Assembly: GCF_041395345.1 (NCBI RefSeq)
Contig: NZ_JAWLAR010000006.1
Location: 124,001-188,000, forward strand
Direction: 5' to 3'
DNA from: Dokdonella sp041395345
Lineage (GTDB): Bacteria > Pseudomonadota > Gammaproteobacteria > Xanthomonadales > Rhodanobacteraceae
Length of the DNA: 64,000 bases
The notes below the pieces were generated by a model. It searched no databases. It was not told where the DNA came from and worked only from the letters and a program-made list of their open reading frames with translations. Shown here one piece after another: positions 37,394 to 47,202 of the stretch (the stretch's first letter is position 1; each line of letters begins with the position of its first letter). The translations under genes and the position numbers were made by a program.

Positions 37394-40300
37394 ATGAACG
37401 CACCCCGTGCCGCCAGCGATTCCCAGCGTCTTGAGCCGATTCTCAGCCAGATTTCGACCGAGGCGGGAGCCGCCCGCCAGCGCGAGGCCCAGGCCTTCGC
37501 AGCGCACTTTTTTCGCCATGTTCCGGCCGACGACATCAAGGGTCGGGATGCCGGCATGTGGGCACGCGTGGCTCAGTTCATGCTGGAGTACCTACGCCAG
37601 CGCTCGCCGAAAACGGCCAAGATTCGCGTCTTCAATCCGCATGCCGACGCCGAGGGGTTCGACAGCAGCCATACCATGATCGCGATCTGTACGGATGACA
37701 TGCCGTTCCTGGTCGACTCCGTCTCGATGGCCATCAATCAGGCCGGCCTGGCGACCCATGCGGTCATCCATCCGATCTTCAACGTCGAGCGCGATCCGGG
37801 TGGGCATGTGCTGGCCTTTGGGGACGACCACAGCGCCTCGGGCTCGGCCGAGTCGATCATGCTTTTCGAGATCGATCGGGTTGGCAACGCGGAGGAAATC
37901 GAGGAGCTGCGCAAGGCGATTACCGCAGCCGTGGAAGATGTGCGCGCATCGGTGACGGACTGGCCATTGATGAAGGCCAAGATGCTCGAGATCGCCGAGA
38001 AGATGCCGACCCTCAACCTGCCGTTCGACAAGGACTCCCTCGCGGAAGCCCAGGAGTTCCTGAAGTGGATCGCAGATGACCATTTCACCTTTGTCGGCTA
38101 TCGCGAGTACCGCGTGGTCGAAGAGGATGGCGAGGAAGTTCTCAAACCGATCGAGAACACCGGCCTGGGCATCATGCGTGGGTCCGAAAAGGGCTTTGCC
38201 GCGCGTTCGCTGAAATCTCTGGCGGCCAGGGATCTGGAGAAGTCAGGCGCAGTCGGCGCCCTGATCCTGACCAAGACGAACTCGAGATCCCGCGTGCATC
38301 GACCGGGACACATGGATTACCTGTCCGTGCTGGGTTTTGACGGCGAGGGCAAGCCCGTTCTGGAGCAGCGCTTCCTCGGCCTGCTGACTTCCTCGGCCTA
38401 CATGACCCCGCCCAAGCAGGTTCCGCTGCTGCGCGCCAACTACGAAACCATCCTCAAGCGATCCGGACTCAAGCGCGATTCGCATTCGGGCAAGGCGCTG
38501 CGGCATATCCTCGACACGCTGCCGCGCGATGAGGTTTTCCAGTGCACGGTGGACGAGCTCTATGAAATCGCCATGGCCGTGCTCGACCTGCGCGAGCGTG
38601 CGCGCACCCGTCTTTTCGTGCGTCGCGATCGCTACGGACGCTTTTTCTCCGTGCTCGCCTATGTTCCCCGCGACCGCTTCAACACCGACGTGCGCGAGCG
38701 CATCGAGTCGATGCTGAAGAATTATTTCCATGCCGAGCGGATCGACTCGACCGTATTGCTGGACGAGTCGCCGCTGGCCCGCGTGCACATGATCGTGAGA
38801 CCCGATCCGGGCGAGCGGCCGGCATGGAACGTGGCCGAGCTCGAAGCGGCGATTGCCGAGATCGTGCGCAACTGGCAGGACGATCTACGCGAGATCCTCA
38901 TCGAACGTCATGGCGAGGAACGCGGCAGCAAGCTGGCGAGCCGCTACGGCAAGGCATTGCCGGCGGGCTATATCGAGAAGGTCACGCCGCACAATGCGGC
39001 AGCGGATGTCGAGCTGGCCGCGGCCCTGGCCGATGCCGACGACATCCAGCTCAACCTGTACCCCTCGCAGAAGCAGGAGGGTGTACTGCATTTCAAGGTG
39101 TTCCGCCTCGGTGCGGATATCACCCTGTCCGAAGTCATTCCGCTGCTCGAGAATCTCGGCCTCAGCGTGCTCACGGAAAACCTCTACGAGATCAAGGGTG
39201 GCGGCAACTCGATCACCATCCAGGACATCCTCGTACGCCCGGGCAAGCTGGCCTTTGATCTGGAGAATCTGCGCGAATCGTTCCAGGAGGCATTCGAAAG
39301 GATCTGGCGCGGCAACGCGGAAAACGACGGCTTCAACAAGTTGATTCTCGGCGCGCAACTGAATTGGCGTCAGGTCAGCGTCCTGCGCGGTTACTGCAAG
39401 TACCTGTTGCAGACCGGCGTACCCTTTTCGCAGAGCTACATGGAACAGACCCTGGCCAGCTATCCGGACATGGCCGGTCTGCTGGTCGAGCTGTTCGAGG
39501 CGAAATTCGATCCGGCACGCCTGGAGGGCGGCGTTGAAGCCATCGAGGAAGCCCGCAGCCGCCTGCGCACGGAAATGGAAACGCTGGTGCCCGAGCAGGC
39601 CAGGGCCGACAACCCGGGCCTGATCGACGAGCTGGTCTCGAGTCGCAACCTGGATCGTGACACCCAGGTCCGGGTCATCGCCTGGAGCATCCATACCTTG
39701 CTCGGTCGCGTCGCCAGCCTCGACGAGGACCGCATCCTGCGCGGCTTCAGCGCGGTAATCCGGGCCACCTTGCGAACCAACTTCTACCAGCGCGTGGATG
39801 GCAAGCCGCACGAATACACGAGTTTCAAGTTCGATCCTTCACAGCTGACCGAACTGCCGAAGCCGCGTCCGTACCGCGAAATCTTCGTCTATTCGCCGCG
39901 CGTTGAAGGTGTCCACCTGCGCTTCGGACCGGTCGCCCGCGGTGGCTTGCGCTGGTCGGACCGGCGCGAGGATTTCCGCACCGAAGTGCTGGGTCTGGTC
40001 AAGGCGCAGATGGTCAAGAACACGGTGATCGTGCCGGTCGGATCGAAGGGCGGCTTCTTCGTCAAGCGGCCGCCCGCTAGTGGCGAACGCGACGCGATCC
40101 TGGCCGAAGGCGTGGCCTGCTACCGCATGTTCATCAACGGCCTGCTCGACATCACCGACAACCTGGTCGACGGCGAGCTGGTTCATCCGCATGATGTTGT
40201 TCGCCACGACGATCCCGATCCCTACCTCGTGGTGGCTGCCGACAAGGGTACGGCGACGTTTTCCGATATCGCCAACGCGGTCAGCGCCAAGCACGATTTC

Positions 40301-42331
40301 TGGCTTGGCGACGCCTTTGCCTCCGGCGGCTCGGTCGGTTACGACCACAAGGGCATGGGCATCACTGCCAAGGGCGCCTGGGAGTCGGTCAAGCGGCATT
40401 TCCGCGCGCTCGGTCGCGACAGCCAGGCCGAGGATTTCACTTGTGTCGGTGTCGGCGACATGTCCGGAGACGTATTCGGCAACGGCATGCTGTTGTCGAA
40501 GCATATTCGACTGGTCGCGGCATTCGACCATCGCCACATCTTCATCGACCCGAATCCCGACGCGGCCAGCAGCTATGTCGAGCGTGAACGCATGTTCAAG
40601 ATTCCGCGCTCGTCCTGGGCCGACTACGACATCAGCCTGATCTCGGCCGGCGGCGGCATCTATCCGCGCTCGGCCAAGGTCATCAAGTTGTCCGCGGAAG
40701 CAGCTGCTGCGCTCGGAATCGAGGGTGCCGAGCAGGAAATGTCGCCGAACGAGTTGCTGGTCGGCATCCTCAAGGCACCGGTCGACCTGCTCTGGAACGG
40801 CGGAATCGGCACCTATGTGAAATCGACCGGCGAAAGCCATGCCGATGCCGGCGATCGCGCCAACAACGCGATTCGCATCAATGGCGAGGACCTGCGCTGC
40901 AAGGTGATCGGTGAAGGCGGCAATCTGGGCATGACCCAGCGCGGTCGCATCGAGGCGGCGCTCAATGGCGTGCTCCTGAATACCGACTTCATCGACAACT
41001 CGGCCGGGGTCGATACTTCCGATCACGAGGTCAATATCAAGATTCTGCTCAACGACGCGGTCCAGCGCGGCGAGATGACGCTTGAGCAACGCAATGAATT
41101 GCTGCGCGAGATGACCGATGAGGTCGAGCGCCTGGTGCTGTTCGACAACTACCGCCAGAACGATGCGATCAGCATCATGGAGCGCATGTCGGTTGCCCGG
41201 CTCGGCTCCAAGCAGCATTTGATCCGTACCCTGGAATCGCAGGGCCTGCTCGATCGCCAGATCGAATTCCTGCCCAGCGACAACGAGTTCGCCGAGCGCA
41301 AGGCACGCGGCGTCGGCCTGACCCGGCCCGAGCTGGCCATTCTTCTGTCCTACGCGAAAATCGTGATCTTCCAGCAGTTGCTGGATTCCGACGTGCCGGA
41401 AGATCCCTATTTGTCCAGGGAACTGCGTCGCTACTTCCCGGAACCCCTGCGCGAGCGATTCGCCGAACACATGGAACGGCATCGCCTGAAGCGCGAGATC
41501 ATCGCCACGGCCGTCACGAACTCGATGGTCAATCGAATGGGTGCCACCTTCATGCTGCGCATGCAGGAAGACACCGGGCAATCGCCGGCCGCCGTTGCCA
41601 AGGCCTTCAACATCGCCCGCGAAGTGCTTGAAGCTCGCGGTCTGTGGGCTTCCATCGAGGAACTGGACGGCAAGGTCAACGGCAATGCGCAGATCGATGC
41701 CAATCTGGCGATCTGGAAACTGCTGCGCAAGATGACGCGCTGGCTGTTGAACCATCCCGGCGAAGTGCAGGATATCGCCGCAGCGGTCGATCGCTACTGG
41801 CCGGCCATGAACGAACTCAAGGCACGAATCGACGGCGTGGTGGGCGCGGCCGACCGGGCCATGTTCGAAGCCAGCCGCGAACGCTGGGTCGAGCAGGGCT
41901 TCCCGGCCGATCTGGCCAACCAGCTGGCCCATTTGCCCGCGTTGAGCTCGGCCATGGATATCGCCCTGGTTGCCCAGCAAAGTCGGCACAGCGTGGCGGA
42001 AGTGGCGACGGTCTACTTTGCCGTTGGCGAGGCGCTCAACCTGAAATGGCTGATGGACAAGGTCGAGGATCTGCCTGTCGAGACCCGTTGGCATGCGCAT
42101 GCGCGCGGTTCGCTGCGCGACGAACTCAACGCCCAGCAGCGCTCGCTGGTTTCGCAGATGCTGGCGAACGACGATGCCGGCGAGGGGGCTCATCGGGTTG
42201 CGGCCTGGATCAATCGCGACGATCCGGTCCTGAAGATGACCCTGGCCACCCTGGCCGACATGCGCAGCCAGGTCGTCATCGACTACCCGATCGTGTCGGT
42301 GGCGGTGCGTCGACTGGCGCAGTTGGTGTAG
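37394..42331 (+). CDS. gdhB: NAD-specific glutamate dehydrogenase, large (180-kDa) class
   Basis: 1645-residue enzyme deaminating glutamate to 2-oxoglutarate with NAD+. Long N-terminal regulatory part with ACT-like folds (about 1-700), then the catalytic region (about 800-1250): RFGPVARGGLRWSDRREDFRTEVLGLVKAQMVKN, PVGSKGGFFVK, GVGDMSGDVFGNGML and VGEGGNLGMTQ-type NAD site (VIGEGGNLGMTQRGR). A helical C-terminal part completes the tetramer class. The ATG at 37394 was chosen because the conserved family begins there; the long upstream frame lies in the divergent promoter region. Repeats follow the stop directly. Confidence 0.96.
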   Translation: MNAPRAASDSQRLEPILSQISTEAGAARQREAQAFAAHFFRHVPADDIKGRDAGMWARVAQFMLEYLRQRSPKTAKIRVFNPHADAEGFDSSHTMIAICTDDMPFLVDSVSMAINQAGLATHAVIHPIFNVERDPGGHVLAFGDDHSASGSAESIMLFEIDRVGNAEEIEELRKAITAAVEDVRASVTDWPLMKAKMLEIAEKMPTLNLPFDKDSLAEAQEFLKWIADDHFTFVGYREYRVVEEDGEEVLKPIENTGLGIMRGSEKGFAARSLKSLAARDLEKSGAVGALILTKTNSRSRVHRPGHMDYLSVLGFDGEGKPVLEQRFLGLLTSSAYMTPPKQVPLLRANYETILKRSGLKRDSHSGKALRHILDTLPRDEVFQCTVDELYEIAMAVLDLRERARTRLFVRRDRYGRFFSVLAYVPRDRFNTDVRERIESMLKNYFHAERIDSTVLLDESPLARVHMIVRPDPGERPAWNVAELEAAIAEIVRNWQDDLREILIERHGEERGSKLASRYGKALPAGYIEKVTPHNAAADVELAAALADADDIQLNLYPSQKQEGVLHFKVFRLGADITLSEVIPLLENLGLSVLTENLYEIKGGGNSITIQDILVRPGKLAFDLENLRESFQEAFERIWRGNAENDGFNKLILGAQLNWRQVSVLRGYCKYLLQTGVPFSQSYMEQTLASYPDMAGLLVELFEAKFDPARLEGGVEAIEEARSRLRTEMETLVPEQARADNPGLIDELVSSRNLDRDTQVRVIAWSIHTLLGRVASLDEDRILRGFSAVIRATLRTNFYQRVDGKPHEYTSFKFDPSQLTELPKPRPYREIFVYSPRVEGVHLRFGPVARGGLRWSDRREDFRTEVLGLVKAQMVKNTVIVPVGSKGGFFVKRPPASGERDAILAEGVACYRMFINGLLDITDNLVDGELVHPHDVVRHDDPDPYLVVAADKGTATFSDIANAVSAKHDFWLGDAFASGGSVGYDHKGMGITAKGAWESVKRHFRALGRDSQAEDFTCVGVGDMSGDVFGNGMLLSKHIRLVAAFDHRHIFIDPNPDAASSYVERERMFKIPRSSWADYDISLISAGGGIYPRSAKVIKLSAEAAAALGIEGAEQEMSPNELLVGILKAPVDLLWNGGIGTYVKSTGESHADAGDRANNAIRINGEDLRCKVIGEGGNLGMTQRGRIEAALNGVLLNTDFIDNSAGVDTSDHEVNIKILLNDAVQRGEMTLEQRNELLREMTDEVERLVLFDNYRQNDAISIMERMSVARLGSKQHLIRTLESQGLLDRQIEFLPSDNEFAERKARGVGLTRPELAILLSYAKIVIFQQLLDSDVPEDPYLSRELRRYFPEPLRERFAEHMERHRLKREIIATAVTNSMVNRMGATFMLRMQEDTGQSPAAVAKAFNIAREVLEARGLWASIEELDGKVNGNAQIDANLAIWKLLRKMTRWLLNHPGEVQDIAAAVDRYWPAMNELKARIDGVVGAADRAMFEASRERWVEQGFPADLANQLAHLPALSSAMDIALVAQQSRHSVAEVATVYFAVGEALNLKWLMDKVEDLPVETRWHAHARGSLRDELNAQQRSLVSQMLANDDAGEGAHRVAAWINRDDPVLKMTLATLADMRSQVVIDYPIVSVAVRRLAQLV

Positions 42332-42527
42332 GAAGGCCAGGGCGCGATTGAATGCTTCCGTAGGCCCTCTCAGCGGTGATGCCTTTCGCCATGGCGCGGC
42401 AAAGACATCGCGGCTGACGCCCCTCCTACAAAATCGTGGGGCATGCGGGATCGTATGAGGCCCGTCAGGGGCGATGCTGTTCGACACGATGTGACCAAAG
42501 GCATCGCGGCTGAAGCCTGCTCCTACG
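42328..42527. repeat. Cluster of alternating REP-like elements after gdhB
   Basis: Copies alternate in orientation: forward 42359-42383, reverse 42406-42430, forward 42453-42479 and reverse 42501-42527. Each is a variant of GGAGCGGCTTCAGCCGCGAT; the last is the best preserved. A fifth decayed copy may start at 42328 and include the gdhB stop codon. Forward and reverse copies pair into two long hairpins, like a BIME. The same family occurs at 17817. Confidence 0.8.
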
Positions 42528-42614
42528 AGAAATCGGAGGACATTGTCAGCGACCGTGGTCTGCTAGAGTCGACCCTGCCGCGCCGAGTGGCGCGAACGAC
42601 ATGGGAGAGTGACC

Positions 42615-43379
42615 GTGACGCAGCGCATTGCCCTGGTGGCCAGTCATGGAGACGAGGCGCAGTCGCAACTGGCCCTGCTCAAGCAGCGCTACGGCGATAC
42701 CGCGCCCGAGGACGCCGATGTCATCGTGGCTCTCGGTGGCGACGGCTTCATGCTGCGCACGCTGCATCGCAATCTTGCCCTGGGCAAGCCGGTGTATGGC
42801 ATGAAGCTCGGCACGATCGGCTTCCTGCTCAATCCGTTTCACCCCGATGATCTGCATGAGCGCCTTGCCCGGGCCCAGCCCACGATCATGCATCCGCTCA
42901 GCATGAGCGCGCATTCGGAATCCGGCACCACGGTCGAGGCACTCGCCTTCAACGAGGTCTCGTTGCTGCGCCAGACCAAGCAGGCCGCCCACATCCGGGT
43001 CACGCTGAATGGTGTGGTCCGTATCGAAGAGCTGATGTGCGATGGCCTGCTGGTCGCCACGCCGGCCGGCTCTACCGCCTACAACCTGTCGGCGCACGGA
43101 CCGATCCTGCCGATCGGCTCCAAACTGCTGGCCATGACACCGATCAGTCCATTTCGCCCGCGACGCTGGCGCGGCGCGGTTTTGCCATCGACCACCGAGA
43201 TCAAGCTGGAAGTGCTCGATCCCTACAAGCGCCCGGTCAGTGCGACCGCAGACTCCAGCGAAGTGCGCGACGTGGTCGAAGTCCTGATCCGCGAGTCGGT
43301 CGACCAGACCATGACCCTGCTGTTCGATCCCGAGCACAACCTCGAGGAGCGAATCCTCCGGGAACAGTTCACGGTATAG
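42615..43379 (+). CDS. nadK: NAD kinase
   Basis: 254-residue enzyme phosphorylating NAD to NADP. Family motifs: VIVALGGDGFMLRTLH (GGDG), GTIGFLLNPF, NEVSLLR with the NE/D, and DGLLVATPAGSTAYNLSAHGPILP. The start is the GTG at 42615, five bases after GGGAGAG; an in-frame GTG two codons earlier would overlap that ribosome binding site. The short form, without an N-terminal extension, resembles xanthomonad and alpha-proteobacterial NadK. Preceded by the REP cluster. Confidence 0.95.
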   Translation: MTQRIALVASHGDEAQSQLALLKQRYGDTAPEDADVIVALGGDGFMLRTLHRNLALGKPVYGMKLGTIGFLLNPFHPDDLHERLARAQPTIMHPLSMSAHSESGTTVEALAFNEVSLLRQTKQAAHIRVTLNGVVRIEELMCDGLLVATPAGSTAYNLSAHGPILPIGSKLLAMTPISPFRPRRWRGAVLPSTTEIKLEVLDPYKRPVSATADSSEVRDVVEVLIRESVDQTMTLLFDPEHNLEERILREQFTV

Positions 43380-43478
43380 GCATGGCGCACGGAATCCCTT
43401 AGAGTCGGGGGTTGGATCCGGCAGTTCGCCGAATTCATTCCAGTCCGAGGGAACGGGCCTACTCTTGGGGGTTGATTG

Positions 43479-44993
43479 ATGACTGCTTCGATGCTTCGTT
43501 ACGCACCACTGGCACTGGCCTGCGCGGCTGCCATGTCTCCCGTTGCTGCTGCAGAGGTTGAAGCGGGCCTGCGCGCCGAAGCTGGGCAGGCAGGATCGGT
43601 CGATACCCTTATCGTGCTCGGGGCGAAGGCGCCGAAGAGCCTGTTGCGCACCGACGGCGACTATCTCGAGCGTCGTCGCAACCTGGTCGATACGCTGAGG
43701 GCCACGGCTGAAGTCAGTCAGGCCGATCTGCGCAAGTGGCTGGATGCGCAAGGCGTCGCCTATCGATCGTACTGGATCGTCAACTCGATTCAGGCCACGG
43801 TGACGGCCGACCAGCTCGATCAACTGGGTGCGCGCTCCGATATCGCCGCGATTCGCGCGAATCGCTATTTGCCGTTGCAATTGCCTGCGGACTCCTCATC
43901 GGGCGAAGCACCCGCGGCAGGCAGTCAGTCGAATGCGCCGTTGGCCACCGAATGGGGCGTCGACAAGGTGCGTGCACCGGAAGTCTGGGCCATGGGCATC
44001 CGCGGCCAGAACGTCGTGGTCGCTGGGCAGGATACGGGCTATCGCTGGGACCATCCCGCGCTGAAAGCAAAATACCGCGGCTGGAACGGCGCAACGACCA
44101 ACCATTCCTACAATTGGCATGACGCCATTCACGTGGCGGGTAGCAGCTGCGGGGCAGATTCATCCGCACCCTGTGACGACCACGGTCACGGCACGCACAC
44201 GATGGGTACGATGGTCGGCGATGACGGAGCAGGCAATCAGGTGGGCGTTGCCCCTGATGCGCGCTGGGTGGGTTGCCGAAACATGAACTCTGGTGACGGT
44301 ACGCCCGCTACCTACATCGAGTGCACGCAATGGTTCATCGCGCCTACCGATACAGCGGGACAGAATCCCGACAGCGACATGGCTCCCGACATCGTCAACA
44401 ACTCCTGGGGTTGCCCGACTTCCGAAGGCTGCACGACAGGCCAGGAAATCAGCGAAGCGATCGGGAATATCGTGGACGCCGGTATCTTCTTCGTTGCCGC
44501 CGCGGGCAACAGTGGTTCCGCATGCAGCACGATTACCGATCCGCCGGCCATCTATGACGCCACCTTCACGGTGGGCGGCACCAACAGCGCCGACAACATG
44601 TATGCCGGTTCCGGTCGTGGACCCGTGGCCGGCAGCGTGAACGGCAAGCCTGACGTGATTGCACCCGGTCAAACCGTTCGCTCCAGTGTTCCCAACTACT
44701 CCAACACGGCAAACGGCTACTACAGCTCGTTCACCGGAACGAGCATGGCATCGCCGCACGTGGCCGGCGTTGCCGCCTTGCTGATGTCGATGAATTCCTC
44801 CCTGAAAGGCGACCCGCAGGCAGTGGCCGACCTGCTGCGCAGCACCGCCGTGCCGTTGACCAGCACGACCCAGGTCTGCGGCGGCATCCCGGCAACGACC
44901 TTTCCGAATCCGGTCCAGGGCTACGGGCAAGTCGATGCCTTTGCCGCGTTCATGGTGGCCGAGAAGATCTTTGCGGATGGTGCTGACGACTGA
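43479..44993 (+). CDS. Secreted subtilisin-like serine protease (S8)
   Basis: 504 residues: signal peptide about 1-20 (APLALACAAAMSPVAA), an I9-like prodomain (about 22-130; VDTLIVLGAKAPKSLLR ... LGARSDIAAIRANRYLPLQ) and the catalytic domain. Triad: Asp185 (GQDTGYRWDHP), His237 (DHGHGTHTMGTM) and Ser422 (GTSMASPHVAG), with oxyanion Asn in AAAGNSGSA. Several Cys suggest disulfides. The C-terminus EKIFADGADD looks like a decayed form of the FxxGFE tail seen on the protein at 51789. ATG at 43479 rather than the TTG just before it. Probably monocistronic, ended by a hairpin. Confidence 0.94.
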   Translation: MTASMLRYAPLALACAAAMSPVAAAEVEAGLRAEAGQAGSVDTLIVLGAKAPKSLLRTDGDYLERRRNLVDTLRATAEVSQADLRKWLDAQGVAYRSYWIVNSIQATVTADQLDQLGARSDIAAIRANRYLPLQLPADSSSGEAPAAGSQSNAPLATEWGVDKVRAPEVWAMGIRGQNVVVAGQDTGYRWDHPALKAKYRGWNGATTNHSYNWHDAIHVAGSSCGADSSAPCDDHGHGTHTMGTMVGDDGAGNQVGVAPDARWVGCRNMNSGDGTPATYIECTQWFIAPTDTAGQNPDSDMAPDIVNNSWGCPTSEGCTTGQEISEAIGNIVDAGIFFVAAAGNSGSACSTITDPPAIYDATFTVGGTNSADNMYAGSGRGPVAGSVNGKPDVIAPGQTVRSSVPNYSNTANGYYSSFTGTSMASPHVAGVAALLMSMNSSLKGDPQAVADLLRSTAVPLTSTTQVCGGIPATTFPNPVQGYGQVDAFAAFMVAEKIFADGADD

Positions 44994-45081
44994 GTCGCGG
45001 GTCCGGGAGTGGGGAGCTGGAAGTTGGAAGTTGGAAGTCACCGAAACTGATGGTGAGGTAAGAACTCACCACGTCCTCACA

Positions 45082-45105
45082 TCATCCCGGCCTGCGCCGG
45101 GATGA
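45082..45105 (+). terminator. Perfect 10-bp hairpin after the subtilase gene
   Basis: TCATCCCGGC / GCCGGGATGA with loop CTGC. No T run follows. The sequence type (CATCCCGGC...GCCGGGATG) resembles widely dispersed intergenic palindromes, so it may be a repeat as well as a terminator. Upstream at 45016-45038 three GGAAGTT units repeat in tandem. Confidence 0.6.
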
Positions 45106-45177
45106 CGAGCTGGTAGTCCTGTCGCCAAAGCTTCTATCGGCACTTTCCGTAGCAACTGCTACCCATCCCGGCAAAAT

Positions 45178-46062
45178 GTGCTCGCAGAAGCACAAGGACC
45201 CATCGCATTGCGCAGCATCGCACCCGCGATAGACAAGGTGGATCGCGAGGTCTTCGCGCGTCAGCCATTGGCGGACTGGGCGTGCGAACTGCCGGATCGC
45301 ATCTGGCCTGACGACTGGCCTTCGCTTGAACAGCTCGATGCCTTGCGTCTGGGTGCGACGCAGGCCGACGGACACGGGCGACCGGTCTTTGTCGCGCAGA
45401 CACCGGCACTGCTGGCGGATGGACAGCATTACGAGGAGCGCATCCGGCTCGGTCGACTGGCGACGCGCGAGCGCAACTGGCATGACTTGTTGAATGCCCT
45501 GGTCTGGCTGCGCTACCCACGCATCAAGAAGGCCCTGAACACGGCCCAGTGCGCCGACATCGCGGTCGTCGGCCCGAGCCAGCGAACGCGCGCGCAGTAT
45601 GCGATGACGCATTTCGACGAGGGCGGGGCGATCGTGCTCTGCAGCGATCGGGATCTGATGGCAATGTGGGATCGCCACGACTGGCATGGCCTGTTCTGGC
45701 GTGAGCGCGCGGCCTGGGGCACGCGCATTACTGTACTGGTGTTCGGCCATGCGGTGCTCGAGCTGGCCTTGCAGCCCGAACGCCTGCTGGTGGCCAAATC
45801 GCTGGCCTTGATGACGGATGCCGCCAGCATGGCTTCGATCCGCGTCGATCCCGAATCGATGCGCAGCAGGCTGGATGAGCACGTCGCCGGATTGATCGCC
45901 GATGGTCGGGCCATGGCCGACCCTCAGGATTTGCGGCCACTGCCCCTGTCCGGCATTCCCGGCTGGCATGCGCAAGCCGTCGACGAGACTTTCTTCGCCA
46001 GCGCGCCATGCTTCAGGCCCTTGCGCGAAGGGCGCCGCTATCCGCCGGCAGAAGAATTCTAG
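45178..46062 (+). CDS. DUF3025 family protein
   Basis: 294 residues, soluble, unknown function. The family core RERNWHDLLNALVWLRYPRIKKALN (residues about 100-124) is well conserved, with YEERIRLGRLATRE before it and HDWHGLFWRERAAWG later. A pair of HD and HDW motifs could suggest metal binding, but no activity is established for the family. The start is uncertain: GTG at 45178 gives the annotated length; TTG at 45208 is an alternative. Transcribed alone; the next gene starts 198 bp downstream. Confidence 0.82.
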   Translation: MLAEAQGPIALRSIAPAIDKVDREVFARQPLADWACELPDRIWPDDWPSLEQLDALRLGATQADGHGRPVFVAQTPALLADGQHYEERIRLGRLATRERNWHDLLNALVWLRYPRIKKALNTAQCADIAVVGPSQRTRAQYAMTHFDEGGAIVLCSDRDLMAMWDRHDWHGLFWRERAAWGTRITVLVFGHAVLELALQPERLLVAKSLALMTDAASMASIRVDPESMRSRLDEHVAGLIADGRAMADPQDLRPLPLSGIPGWHAQAVDETFFASAPCFRPLREGRRYPPAEEF

Positions 46063-46260
46063 GCTTGCGGATTTAACGGATTCGGGAACTTTTTGCCCCC
46101 TTCTGGGGTACATTGCGCATCGCTCGCAATCCTAGGCGTCGATCAACCCGGTTTCCATCCCCGGCGGGTCCTGATGTCCTGGATTTTGATTCGGCGATCC
46201 AATGGAACGCCCCACAGCCTGTCGGGGCCACTGAATTCGGAAACACAGGGTGATTCGACA

Positions 46261-47202
46261 ATGATTGAAACCCAAGCACTGGGAAAACGTTATGGCGACC
46301 TGGTCGCTGTCGATGGCATCACGTTCAAGGTCGAGCCGGGGCAGGTCCTCGGCTTCCTCGGCCCGAATGGCGCCGGCAAGTCGACCACGATGAAGATGAT
46401 CGCGGGCTTTCTTGCGCCGACTTCGGGCAGCGCGAAAGTCTGCGGATTCGACGTCGAGCAGCAGTCGCTGGAAGCCCGCCGCGTCATCGGCTATCTGCCG
46501 GAAGGTGCGCCAAGCTACGGTGAAATGAGCGTGCGCCAGTTCCTCGCCTTCATCGCCGACGTGCGCGGCCTCGGTGGCAGCACGCGTGACAAGCGACTCG
46601 ATGACGCGATCGGTCGGCTCAGCCTCGAAGCCGTGCTCGAACAGCCGATCGAAACGCTCTCGAAGGGCTTCAAGCGGCGCGTCGGCCTGGCCCAGGCCAT
46701 CCTGCACGATCCCAGGGTACTGATCCTCGACGAGCCCACCGACGGACTCGATCCCAACCAGAAGCACGAAGTCCGCAACCTGATCAATGCGATGGCGCGC
46801 GACAAGACCATCATCGTTTCCACGCACGTGCTCGAGGAAGTCCATGCCGTCTGCAGTCGCGCGATCATCATCGCGCGCGGTCGCGTGCTGGCTGACGCCA
46901 CGCCGGCAGAGCTCGAAGCGCGTTCGCGCTACCACCAGGCCGTCTCCCTGACCGCAACCGACGCCAACGCCGCGCGGGAGGTTCTGGCGCGGATCGCCGA
47001 TGTGGCCTCGATCGAAGTCGACAAGCAGGACGGGCGCATCACCGCCTTCCCGAAACCCGGCCGCAGCATCTATGCCGCCGTGAACGAGGCGCTCAAGGAG
47101 GGCGATATCGTCGTTCGTGAACTCGCTCTCGAGGGTGGACGACTTGATGAAGTGTTCCGCAGCATCACCCAGGGCGCGGATACAGGGGAGGCAAGGGCAT
47201 GA
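46261..47202 (+). CDS. ABC transporter ATPase, GldA/NosF-like
   Basis: 313-residue nucleotide-binding subunit. Walker A GPNGAGKST (about 37-45), signature LSKGFKRRVGLAQ, Walker B LILDEPTDGLDP, and H-loop STH. A C-terminal extension (about 225-313) follows, as in DrrA/GldA-type ATPases. It pairs with the permease that starts inside its stop codon (ATGA overlap). Upstream lies GGAACTT at 46085-46091, reminiscent of an ECF-sigma -35 box, without a convincing -10. The system is of the GldAFG type, found in many non-gliding proteobacteria. Confidence 0.92.
   Translation: MIETQALGKRYGDLVAVDGITFKVEPGQVLGFLGPNGAGKSTTMKMIAGFLAPTSGSAKVCGFDVEQQSLEARRVIGYLPEGAPSYGEMSVRQFLAFIADVRGLGGSTRDKRLDDAIGRLSLEAVLEQPIETLSKGFKRRVGLAQAILHDPRVLILDEPTDGLDPNQKHEVRNLINAMARDKTIIVSTHVLEEVHAVCSRAIIIARGRVLADATPAELEARSRYHQAVSLTATDANAAREVLARIADVASIEVDKQDGRITAFPKPGRSIYAAVNEALKEGDIVVRELALEGGRLDEVFRSITQGADTGEARA

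Noticed and set aside
39839..42487. 882-codon open frame on the minus strand
   Set aside because: Lies entirely opposite gdhB, which has a full set of family motifs; no family pattern in the minus frame.
46085..46114. Complete ECF sigma promoter before the ABC operon
   Set aside because: GGAACTT is present but the TCTGG nearest to a -10 box is only 10 bases away, not 15-17; kept only as a weak hint.
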